From: CAZOEL01 sp964578835
GTDB lineage: Bacteria > Desulfobacterota > Syntrophobacteria > Syntrophobacterales > Syntrophobacteraceae
Direction: 5' to 3'
DNA length: 13,185 nucleotides
NCBI GenBank assembly: GCA_964578835.1
Contig: CAZOEL010000120.1
Coordinates: 1 to 13,185, forward strand
The notes beneath the pieces were generated by a model. The model was given only the letters and a program-made list of their open reading frames with translations. It did not search any database and had not been told where the DNA came from. Position 1 is the stretch's first letter, and each line of letters opens with the position of its first letter. Below are positions 7,561 through 13,185 of this stretch, piece by piece. Made by a program: the position numbers and the translations under genes.

Positions 7561-8453
7561 GATGCGCCCTCCTTCACCGTGGTTTCCCGCTCTTTCAGCG
7601 CGTTGCCCCGGGCGCACCCGGAATAATAGTCTCGATAGAAGCTTACCAGATGCCCCATCAGTTCGATCATGAGAAACCGTCCTTCATCGGTCAGCACCTT
7701 TATTTTTGCGGGCGGTTGAGCGTCGCATCTGCGTTTCAGTCCCTGCATGTGCAAATCCAAAACATCCTTGGGACCCGCGAAAAAGGCGCCCATTTCCTCA
7801 GCCATGCGACGAATTTCTTGGCCGTTTGAGCTCCGGGTTTTGAGAATCTGCCGCTCGATCGCTTTATCGAGCAGCAGGGTGTATCGTTCGACCATGCCGT
7901 CGAAGATATCCGGTGCGGCCTCCCTCAGAGGCTTGCGGCCGTACAGGCCCGATGTGACCGAAGTGGCGGAGGGCGCTGCAAGCCGTTCAAGGGCGTCCTG
8001 CTCGACCTTCTGCTCTCTGGAACAGCGCTCCTGGTCAAGCTTTAGCAGCAGCCGATGCCGCTCGACCGAGTAGCGAATGGAGCGTCTCAAAAGTTCGGAC
8101 CCGACTCGCCCCTTCACCAGGTAATCCTGTGCGCCCGCTTTGAGAGCCTGTATCGCAATCTCATCGTCGTCCCGACCGGTCATGACGACGAAGGGAATCT
8201 CGGGGGCCAACTCGTGCAACCGGAGGAAAGTCTCGAGACCCTGGCTGTCCGGCAATCCCAGATCGAGAATGATCAAATCGAAGGACCGACGGGCAATCAG
8301 CTCAACAGCCTCATGCAAGAAACCGGCGCACGCCACATGATCTTTGCCGACCACCGGCCTTAAATCCTCGAGAATCAACTCCCGATCTTCCAGGTCGTCT
8401 TCGACCAGCAAAAGCATGTACCGATCCTCACCCATATCTCGGTAGTTGTTCAC
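7557..8453 (-). CDS. Response regulator with C-terminal KaiA/RsbU-type helical domain
   Basis: A 298-residue protein. Residues 12-130 are a canonical receiver: acidic pocket E18-D19-D20, phospho-acceptor D64 in LDLGLP, T92 and K114 (LVKG), so phosphorylation is expected. A linker (131-180) leads to an all-helical domain at about 183-278. Its pattern FFAGPKDVLDLHM, then a charged loop, then DEGRFLMIELMGHLVSFYRD lines up with the C-terminal KaiC-binding domain of cyanobacterial KaiA (AFFADVPVTKVVEIHM and DYRLTLIDVIAHLCEMYRR). The RsbU N-terminal domain has the same fold (SCOP KaiA/RsbU superfamily) and is the main alternative. Domain order matches KaiA, whose N-terminus is a pseudo-receiver; here the receiver looks active. 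Start GTG 8453 has GGAG at 8460-8463, 6 nt upstream; an in-frame ATG at 8435 has poorer spacing. The gene lies 38 nt after the PAS kinase gene and overlaps the following kaiB by 4 nt. I infer that it couples the kinase to KaiC; it has no DNA-binding domain. The receiver is certain, the KaiA-like role is likely but unproven. Confidence 0.85.
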   Translation of the reverse strand: MNNYRDMGEDRYMLLLVEDDLEDRELILEDLRPVVGKDHVACAGFLHEAVELIARRSFDLIILDLGLPDSQGLETFLRLHELAPEIPFVVMTGRDDDEIAIQALKAGAQDYLVKGRVGSELLRRSIRYSVERHRLLLKLDQERCSREQKVEQDALERLAAPSATSVTSGLYGRKPLREAAPDIFDGMVERYTLLLDKAIERQILKTRSSNGQEIRRMAEEMGAFFAGPKDVLDLHMQGLKRRCDAQPPAKIKVLTDEGRFLMIELMGHLVSFYRDYYSGCARGNALKERETTVKEGAS

Positions 8454-8491
8454 AATATTCTCCAGATCTCCTGAAATGCAGACGGGCGCAG

Positions 8492-9736
8492 CTATGCGTG
8501 GTTGTCTCCCTGTCTTTCCGGTAAAGTCACGATGAAAGTCGTTCCTTTGCCCGGTGTGCTCCTTGCCGTTATGCTTCCGTTGTGCCGTTCGACTATCTTC
8601 TTGCAGATGGCAAGTCCCATACCGGTTCCCTCGTATGCGCTCCGTCCGTGAAGACGCTCGAAAAGTCCAAAGATCCGTTCCGCATATTTTTCATCGAAGC
8701 CGATCCCGTTATCTTCCACGTAAATTCGATGCACTCCGTCGGCGCGGGGAGTCGCATGCGCTTGCGGTTCAGCCTTGCTTGGCGCATCCGAGCGAATCCT
8801 CACCACGGGATGGGATTCGCTGCGGAACTTGAGGGCGTTTTGGACAAGATTTTGAAAGAGCTGTCGCATCTGATGCGGATCGGCTTCCACGACAGGCAGG
8901 CGTTCTGCTTCGACCCGCGCACCCGACTGCTCGATGCGAAATTCCAGATCGCTGAGCACTCCATGGAGTATCTCCTCCAGGGCAACGGTCTGAAAGGGTA
9001 CGGCCCGGCTCGTGACGCGGGAGTACTGGAGCAGGGCGTCCATGAGGCTCTCCATGCGCCTGGCCGCATCGTCCATGCGCCGGATGTAGTCCCGTCCTCT
9101 TTCGTCCAGAGCGTTTCCATAGGTGGACGACAGCAGGTTGCCGAAGGTCAGGATCTTGCGAAGCGGCTCCTTCAGGTCGTGAGAGGCAACGGAAGCGAAC
9201 TGCTGTAACTCCTCATTGCTTCGTCTGAGCTCCTTTTCCAGCAGTTCTCTCTCCTCAATCTCCCGTCTGAGCCGGTGATTGGTTTCAGTCAGCTGGGCGG
9301 TCCTCTCTTCCACTCTCTTTTCCAGTTCATCTCGAGCCTCTCGCAGCGCCGATTCGGCGAGCTTGCGCTCGGTCACATCCCGGAGGATGACCAGCCTGGC
9401 CCGCTCCCCCCTCCATTCGGTATCGGAGGTGCGCATCTCCACGGTGCGCACCCGCTCCTCCCTTTGCGGTATGTCCAGCTCGGCAGTCTCGCCGCTAGTA
9501 GCGGGATGACCGAAAGGGCCGCCCACCAGCCCGTCGTTTCCCACTGGAAAAAGCCGTCTTGCCGCGGGATTGGCAAAGCGGATCGTCTGCCGCTCATCGA
9601 GCACAAGGATGGCGTCCTGGGCTTCCTCAACCAGCTTCTCCATGCTGCGATGGGCGGAAAGGTCTTCCCGCTCCAGTCCGGCTTCCTGGATGACGGAGGG
9701 GTAGGATTCGTCTTGAGTGCGAAGCGCTTTATTCAC
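8492..9736 (-). CDS. PAS-domain sensor histidine kinase of the Kai cluster
   Basis: A 414-residue soluble kinase: PAS at about 30-125 (AILVLDERQTIRFANPAARRLF ends its core, DVTERK closes it), coiled coil 125-178, HisKA with H186 in ASHDLKEPLRKI, and HATPase 285-408 (N box N296-N300, D342-N-G-I-G, G370-T-G-M-G-L). No membrane segment and no KaiB-like N-terminus, so it is not SasA, although it could fill an equivalent role. GTG 9736 shares one base with the kaiC stop (TAGTG), and AGGAGG at 9744-9749 is 7 nt upstream, so translation is coupled to kaiC. Its likely substrate is the receiver encoded 38 nt downstream. The PAS module and the start of the coiled coil are close to those of the LuxR-type regulator at 11731-12948 (about two thirds identical by eye), which points to duplication and perhaps a shared ligand or redox cue. 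No haem or flavin signature is evident. Confidence 0.92.
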   Translation of the reverse strand: MNKALRTQDESYPSVIQEAGLEREDLSAHRSMEKLVEEAQDAILVLDERQTIRFANPAARRLFPVGNDGLVGGPFGHPATSGETAELDIPQREERVRTVEMRTSDTEWRGERARLVILRDVTERKLAESALREARDELEKRVEERTAQLTETNHRLRREIEERELLEKELRRSNEELQQFASVASHDLKEPLRKILTFGNLLSSTYGNALDERGRDYIRRMDDAARRMESLMDALLQYSRVTSRAVPFQTVALEEILHGVLSDLEFRIEQSGARVEAERLPVVEADPHQMRQLFQNLVQNALKFRSESHPVVRIRSDAPSKAEPQAHATPRADGVHRIYVEDNGIGFDEKYAERIFGLFERLHGRSAYEGTGMGLAICKKIVERHNGSITARSTPGKGTTFIVTLPERQGDNHA

Positions 9737-11259
9737 TAGAGTCCCTCCTCAGCGAACATCTTTTCCAGTCGTCCCAATTCCGAATCGCTCACATGCATCG
9801 GGTTTCCGGCCAGAATGCCGGTGATCCTTCGGAAGGGCTCACCTATGTGCATACCCTCGTAATCGATGGTGAATTCGCGAATTTCCTTATCATGGGCCGA
9901 GCCCCGCATCTTGAGCACGGTCAGCCCCCGGCGCATCTCGCCGAAGATTTCCACGTAGCGGAGCAGGACGATCGAATCGGTGATGGTGGAGATGTGTCCT
10001 TCCGTAATGGATGTGCCGCCCATGAGGGTAGGGGTCGTGGAAGTGAACAGCCCCGCAACCTCCTGGTGCTTGATGAAAGAGGTCAGACTGATGACAAACT
10101 CCCGAAAGCCTTTGACGGTAGAAACCCGTTCGAGGGCCGAGAGGCTGTCGACGGCCAACCGATTGGGCTTGAACTGCTCCATCGTGTCTTTCATCCTGAT
10201 GAGATGGTCCTCCAGGCCCATCGCCTCCGGATAGGTGCAAACCACCTTGAGCTTGCCCTCCTCCTCCATCTTCCTGAAATCGACGCCCCAACCCGTAGCG
10301 TTCCGGAAAAGCTGCTCGCGGCTCTCCTCAAAAGCGAACAAAAGGCACCGTTCCCCGCTTACTGCGCCTCCTTCTATGAACTCGGTCACCATGAGCGTCT
10401 TTCCCGTGCCCGTAGCGCCTGAAACCAAAATGATCGAGTCGCGAAAGAACCCCCCGCCGCACATGGCGTCAAAGCGTTCATTTCCTGAGGAAATGCGCAG
10501 ATTCGACGACTTCTGCTCCAGTTCGATGGCCGACAGCGGTATGATGATCAGTCCTTCACCGGGACTTATGGTGAAGGGAAACTCGCCTTTCTGGTGGGGG
10601 GTGCCCCGAAACTTGAGGATTTCTATGGTTCGCCTGCGTTTTTCCTCTTCCAGCGCATTGCGCAGGATGATCACATTGTCGGCTACGAATTCCTCCACCC
10701 CGGAGCGCGTGATCTCTCCGTACTCCTCTGTCCTCTCGGAGGTAAACACGGCAGTCACCTTCATTCTGCGCAGTCCTGCGATGAGCCGGTGCATTTCCTT
10801 GCGGACCGTATCCCCGCCGGGAAAGCGGCCGAAGACGGCGCCGAGCGAATCCATCGAGACACGGGTCGCATTCGCCTGTCGAATGGAATGCTCGATGCGG
10901 GCCATGAGCGCGCCGAAATCGTACATGCCCGCAAACACCGTTTCATCTTCCGGATCGATGCTCGCATCCACGAAGATCCACTTTCCCTGCGACTCCCACC
11001 CGGCGATATCCCAGCCAAAGCCTAGCATGTTCCGTCGAATATCATCGGGAGATTCTTCAAACGTGACGAATATCCCCGCCTCGTCGAACATGGTGATTCC
11101 CATTGCCAGAAACTCGACGGCCATGACGGTCTTGGCGCTTCCCGCAGTCCCGGAGATCAAGGTGGTTCTGTTCCTGGGCAGTCCTCCCAACGCGATGTGA
11201 TCGAAGCCCGGGATTGCGGTCGGTATCTTATCGATGGATTTGTGCGCAGAACCGATCAT
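9736..11259 (-). CDS. kaiC: Circadian clock-type protein KaiC, two RecA-like domains
   Basis: A 507-residue double-domain ATPase/autokinase that should form hexamers. CI (about 10-245): Walker A G37-TAGSAK-T44, catalytic pair E68-E69, and a loop FVDASIDPED...YDF matching the KaiB-binding region of CI. CII (about 255-490): Walker A G281-ATGTGK-T288, catalytic E311-E312. The autophosphorylation segment reads SITEGHISTITD, so residues equivalent to T426, S431 and T432 of Synechococcus KaiC are T419, S424 and T425, all conserved. The A-loop-like segment FRRITGILAGNP and the tail SDSELGRLEKMFAEEGL resemble the KaiA-binding C-terminus (DEKSELSRIVRGVQ). Length is close to cyanobacterial KaiC (519); the long coiled-coil extension seen in the Rhodobacter type is absent. 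ATG 11259 has AAAGGAAG (11266-11273) 6 nt upstream. It lies 18 nt after kaiB and overlaps the kinase gene by 1 nt. The residue set predicts both ATPase and phosphorylation cycling; rhythmicity itself cannot be read from sequence. Confidence 0.97.
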   Translation of the reverse strand: MIGSAHKSIDKIPTAIPGFDHIALGGLPRNRTTLISGTAGSAKTVMAVEFLAMGITMFDEAGIFVTFEESPDDIRRNMLGFGWDIAGWESQGKWIFVDASIDPEDETVFAGMYDFGALMARIEHSIRQANATRVSMDSLGAVFGRFPGGDTVRKEMHRLIAGLRRMKVTAVFTSERTEEYGEITRSGVEEFVADNVIILRNALEEEKRRRTIEILKFRGTPHQKGEFPFTISPGEGLIIIPLSAIELEQKSSNLRISSGNERFDAMCGGGFFRDSIILVSGATGTGKTLMVTEFIEGGAVSGERCLLFAFEESREQLFRNATGWGVDFRKMEEEGKLKVVCTYPEAMGLEDHLIRMKDTMEQFKPNRLAVDSLSALERVSTVKGFREFVISLTSFIKHQEVAGLFTSTTPTLMGGTSITEGHISTITDSIVLLRYVEIFGEMRRGLTVLKMRGSAHDKEIREFTIDYEGMHIGEPFRRITGILAGNPMHVSDSELGRLEKMFAEEGL

Positions 11260-11277
11260 TATTCACTTCCTTTCATT

Positions 11278-11565
11278 TCATTGCGCGTGTTCGACAGCTT
11301 GGAGGCCGAGGCCGAGAAGCACTGCCTGTGTATCGGACAGGTCGCCGATGATCCGTCTCGTCGGAGGAGGGAGCAGCCTGATCAGGGTCGGAGTGGCCAG
11401 AATCTTGTCTTCGTTGGCCATTTGCGGCTGTTCCAAGGTATCGATGACTCTTATTTCGCATTCTCCCTCGAGCTCCTGCTCGCAAATGCGGAGAAGATTC
11501 TCGACAGCTCGCAGGGAGCGCGCTGTTTGCCCGGTAATGTATAGTCTAAGGATATGTTTCTTCAC
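11278..11565 (-). CDS. kaiB: KaiB clock protein, first copy (next to kaiC)
   Basis: A 95-residue KaiB. Blocks ILRLYITGQTARS, VIDTLEQPQMANEDKILATP and RRIIGDLSD match cyanobacterial KaiB closely, including the C-terminal half that changes fold when KaiB binds KaiC. The start is GTG 11565 with GGGGAGG at 11573-11579, 7 nt upstream. An ATG at 11569 is in another frame and is rejected. It precedes kaiC by 18 nt, the usual kaiBC order, and follows a 165-nt gap after the LuxR-type regulator gene, so a promoter for the kaiB-to-kaiB operon may lie in that gap. It is likely the main KaiC partner. The PPPT insert before RRIIGD differs from the PLPV/PLPL seen in most KaiB and in the second copy. Confidence 0.95.
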   Translation of the reverse strand: MKKHILRLYITGQTARSLRAVENLLRICEQELEGECEIRVIDTLEQPQMANEDKILATPTLIRLLPPPTRRIIGDLSDTQAVLLGLGLQAVEHAQ

Positions 11566-11730
11566 GGGACATCCTCCCCACTACGACCTGATGATCGTTT
11601 CTTCCGCCCTTGGCAGTGACGAGGACGGAAGCGGTATTAGCAAATTCCGTATTCACAGGAAGAGTATGGGAGAACTGGCGCCAAAACAAGAATGATTTTA
11701 TTATTAAATAGAGATGACAAAATATCATCC
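11566..11730 (-). promoter_or_regulatory. AT-rich leader before kaiB with a weak hairpin
   Basis: This 165-nt gap is the largest inside the minus-strand cluster. Just after the regulator stop, GATGA (11725-11729 read on minus) pairs with TCATC (11713-11717) around a 7-nt loop, followed on the minus strand by an AT-rich run to about 11693. It could be a weak terminator or simply AT-rich promoter DNA. I find no clear -35/-10 pair and no sigma-54 site: TTGGCGCC near 11680 lacks the downstream TTGC. Function is inferred only from gap size, base composition and the strong ribosome-binding site at its end. Confidence 0.35.
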
Positions 11731-12948
11731 CTATACACGGTCGCCTCGTTTCATGGTGGTTAAAAAACCTCTAAGATTGATGTCCTGCTTCTTCAATCCT
11801 AATTTACGACGAAGATGGGCTTTATGAGTTTTTACAGTATTAACGGAGATATTGAGCAATTGGGCCATCTCCTTGGCCGTTCTTCCCGCTTCAAGCAGAG
11901 TGGCGATCCTGATTTCCATGGGCGTCAGGTTGGCGAAGCGCCGATGCAGGTCTCTCACAAGGGGAGAAAGAATTTCCTCGAGATTATGTTCCAGTATATC
12001 GACGAACACCTTCTGCTGAGCATCGAGTCGGGCGTTCTTGAGCCTTTCCAGGTAAGGGAGCAGCAGTTCTCTGGCATTGTAGACGATGCTGTCCTCGGTA
12101 TGGATTCTGTCTTCTTCACGCTTTTTCAAGAGCACCTTGAGAGCCGTATTGGTTTCCTCCAGTTCGAGGGTGCGTTCTTGCACACGTCGTTCGAGCTCAT
12201 CGCGGGCCTCGCGCAAGGCCGACTCCGCGATCTTGCGCTCGGTCACATCCCGGAGGATGATCAACTTTGCCGCAACTCCCCGCCATTCCGTCCTGGATAC
12301 CCGCATCTCCACACTGCGCGCCCCACCCTCTAGAAGCGGCACATCCAATTCTGTAGCCTCTCCGCCGGTAGCCGGATACCCGAAGGGAAGTCCAAAAAGA
12401 CTGTCGCCGCCTATCCCAAAGAGCCGGCCGGCCGCCGGATTGGCAAAACGGATCGTCTGTTGTTCGTCGAGCACCAGGATAGCGTCCTCAGCCTCGGCCA
12501 TCAGCCTCTCCATGCTCTGCTGCACTGCCAGAGCTTTCCTCCTCAGTTCGACTCTTCCCAAAGCGATGTAGACTGTCCGAAGTAGAAAACGCTCGATTTC
12601 TTCCCAAGCCAGGTATCCTTGCGCCCCTTCGTCCCCAATTTGCTTTGCCAGGGCCGGATGATAGCGATCGCTCAAGACCACGATTGGAATCTCCGGAGCC
12701 GCAGCGTGCGCTTTTAAGAGGGTTTGGATGCCCTCGCAGTCAGGCAGGCTGAGATCCAGGAGCACCAGGTCGAACCGTTCGGCCTCCAGGGCCGCTAAAG
12801 CGCCGCCGAGAGTTTTCTCCACATGGAGAAGGGGTTCACGGGGCTCGACTCTTCCGAGTACCGTGCGCACCCGCTCGATGGTCTCGATAACGCCAGTGAT
12901 CATTAATACGGAAAGATCCTCATGAGTGGTTTTGGGAGCATTTCCCAT
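11731..12948 (-). CDS. Pseudo-receiver-PAS-LuxR-type transcriptional regulator
   Basis: A 405-residue predicted DNA-binding regulator. Residues 10-130 are receiver-like with D65 in LLDLSLPD, but the acidic pocket is replaced by MITGVIE and the conserved Lys by W115 (GYLAWEE), so phosphorylation is doubtful. PAS spans about 145-240 (AILVLDEQQTIRFANPAA, DVTERK), then a coiled coil (245-280) and a helical segment (283-335) typical of PAS-LuxR proteins of deltaproteobacteria. The LuxR-type helix-turn-helix lies at 338-399 (LTPMEIRIATLLEAG, TAKEMAQLLNISVNTVKTHK). ATG 12948 has GAGGAGG at 12960-12966, a long 11-nt spacing. It lies upstream of kaiB on the same strand with a 165-nt gap, so it may be cotranscribed or may be the operon's own regulator. 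Its PAS is a close paralogue of the one in the kinase at 8492-9736. I infer it is the transcriptional output or autoregulator of the Kai system; targets are unknown. Confidence 0.92.
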   Translation of the reverse strand: MGNAPKTTHEDLSVLMITGVIETIERVRTVLGRVEPREPLLHVEKTLGGALAALEAERFDLVLLDLSLPDCEGIQTLLKAHAAAPEIPIVVLSDRYHPALAKQIGDEGAQGYLAWEEIERFLLRTVYIALGRVELRRKALAVQQSMERLMAEAEDAILVLDEQQTIRFANPAAGRLFGIGGDSLFGLPFGYPATGGEATELDVPLLEGGARSVEMRVSRTEWRGVAAKLIILRDVTERKIAESALREARDELERRVQERTLELEETNTALKVLLKKREEDRIHTEDSIVYNARELLLPYLERLKNARLDAQQKVFVDILEHNLEEILSPLVRDLHRRFANLTPMEIRIATLLEAGRTAKEMAQLLNISVNTVKTHKAHLRRKLGLKKQDINLRGFLTTMKRGDRV

Positions 12949-13185
12949 GTTTCTTCTGGCCTCCTCGCGAATAATCTAGCCCATGAGCAGCGCTGAGGAC
13001 AACATGATTCTAATTTCAGTTCCGGACGTTGCCTGAACAGGTTAACCGTGGGCCTCTTCTTGAAAATTGCATGGATTCCTGTTAAAGACTTCTGGCGTAC
13101 ACGGAAGAGCCTCGGGCGTCTCTGAATGAGACTAGTACAGCTACGCGGAAGTCCCGCGCCAGTTCCGAAGTGCGGGCCGAAGGGT
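12949..13185. other. Upstream region of the Kai cluster, window edge
   Basis: No gene is visible in these 237 bases. A candidate minus-strand -10 hexamer TAGAAT occurs about 60 nt before the regulator ATG, but no good -35 sits at the right distance. A palindrome GGTTAACC is at 13040-13047 and a small hairpin GTCTC-TGAAT-GAGAC at 13118-13132. CCCGC and GCGGG near the window end could pair across about 14 nt. Any of these could be an operator or the end of a neighbouring gene; none can be assigned. Confidence 0.3.

Noticed and set aside
7561..7617. N-terminal extension of the second KaiB to position 7617
   Set aside because: The extra 19 residues lie within the upstream response-regulator gene and do not resemble KaiB; ATG 7560 has a strong ribosome-binding site.
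8582..9208. 208-codon plus-strand open frame opposite the PAS kinase gene
   Set aside because: It is the shadow of the kinase gene, with no family similarity and no good ribosome-binding site.
10235..11200. 321-codon plus-strand open frame opposite kaiC
   Set aside because: It is the antisense shadow of kaiC, whose minus-strand frame has every family motif. The plus-strand product is Ser/Pro/Arg-rich with no recognisable domain.
1..13185. CRISPR array, tRNA or rRNA genes
   Set aside because: I found no regularly spaced repeats, tRNA cloverleaf motifs or rRNA-like conserved blocks on either strand by eye.

Overview
The window looks like an accessory region of a Gram-negative, signalling-rich bacterium. 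A deltaproteobacterium (Desulfobacterota, Syntrophobacter-like) is my best guess. I base that on the multi-PAS hybrid kinase, the PAS-LuxR regulator type, moderate-to-high G+C and dense short-overlap gene packing. No marker gene fixes the taxon.

Left part (1-1149) is decayed DNA. It holds the 3' end of an aldo/keto reductase gene with an internal TAG (about 58-342), a stretch without genes that carries a 25-bp inverted-repeat pair (408-432 / 560-584), and a broken PAS domain (803-1149). The second half of that PAS domain is in frame with the next gene. The intact gene at 1150-4836 (+) is a 1228-residue cytoplasmic hybrid histidine kinase: PAS-PAS-PAS-GAF-PAS-PAS-HisKA-HATPase-REC. It has probably lost an N-terminal PAS module. 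A separate plus-strand gene at 5130-7004 encodes a Tat-exported metallophosphoesterase.

Right part (7270-12948, all minus strand) is the main interest: a KaiBC clock-type gene cluster. In transcription order it runs: pseudo-receiver-PAS-LuxR regulator (12948-11731), KaiB (11565-11278), double-domain KaiC (11259-9736), PAS histidine kinase (9736-8492), a response regulator with a C-terminal KaiA/RsbU-type helical domain (8453-7557), and a second KaiB (7560-7270). From kaiB to the second kaiB, gaps are 18 and 38 nt and overlaps are 1 and 4 nt, so these five genes are very likely one operon with translational coupling.

Proposed logic: KaiC keeps both Walker A motifs, both pairs of catalytic glutamates and the S/T/T autophosphorylation residues. 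It has a short KaiA-binding-like tail and no coiled-coil extension. The REC protein ends in a domain that resembles the KaiC-stimulating C-terminal domain of KaiA but carries an intact phosphorylatable receiver. The PAS kinase beside it could control that receiver. This suggests a two-component-gated KaiA-KaiB-KaiC timer outside cyanobacteria. The kinase and the LuxR-type regulator share nearly the same PAS module, so input kinase and transcriptional output may sense the same signal. The two KaiB genes share a 57-nt stretch with one mismatch, so the operon has grown by internal duplication.
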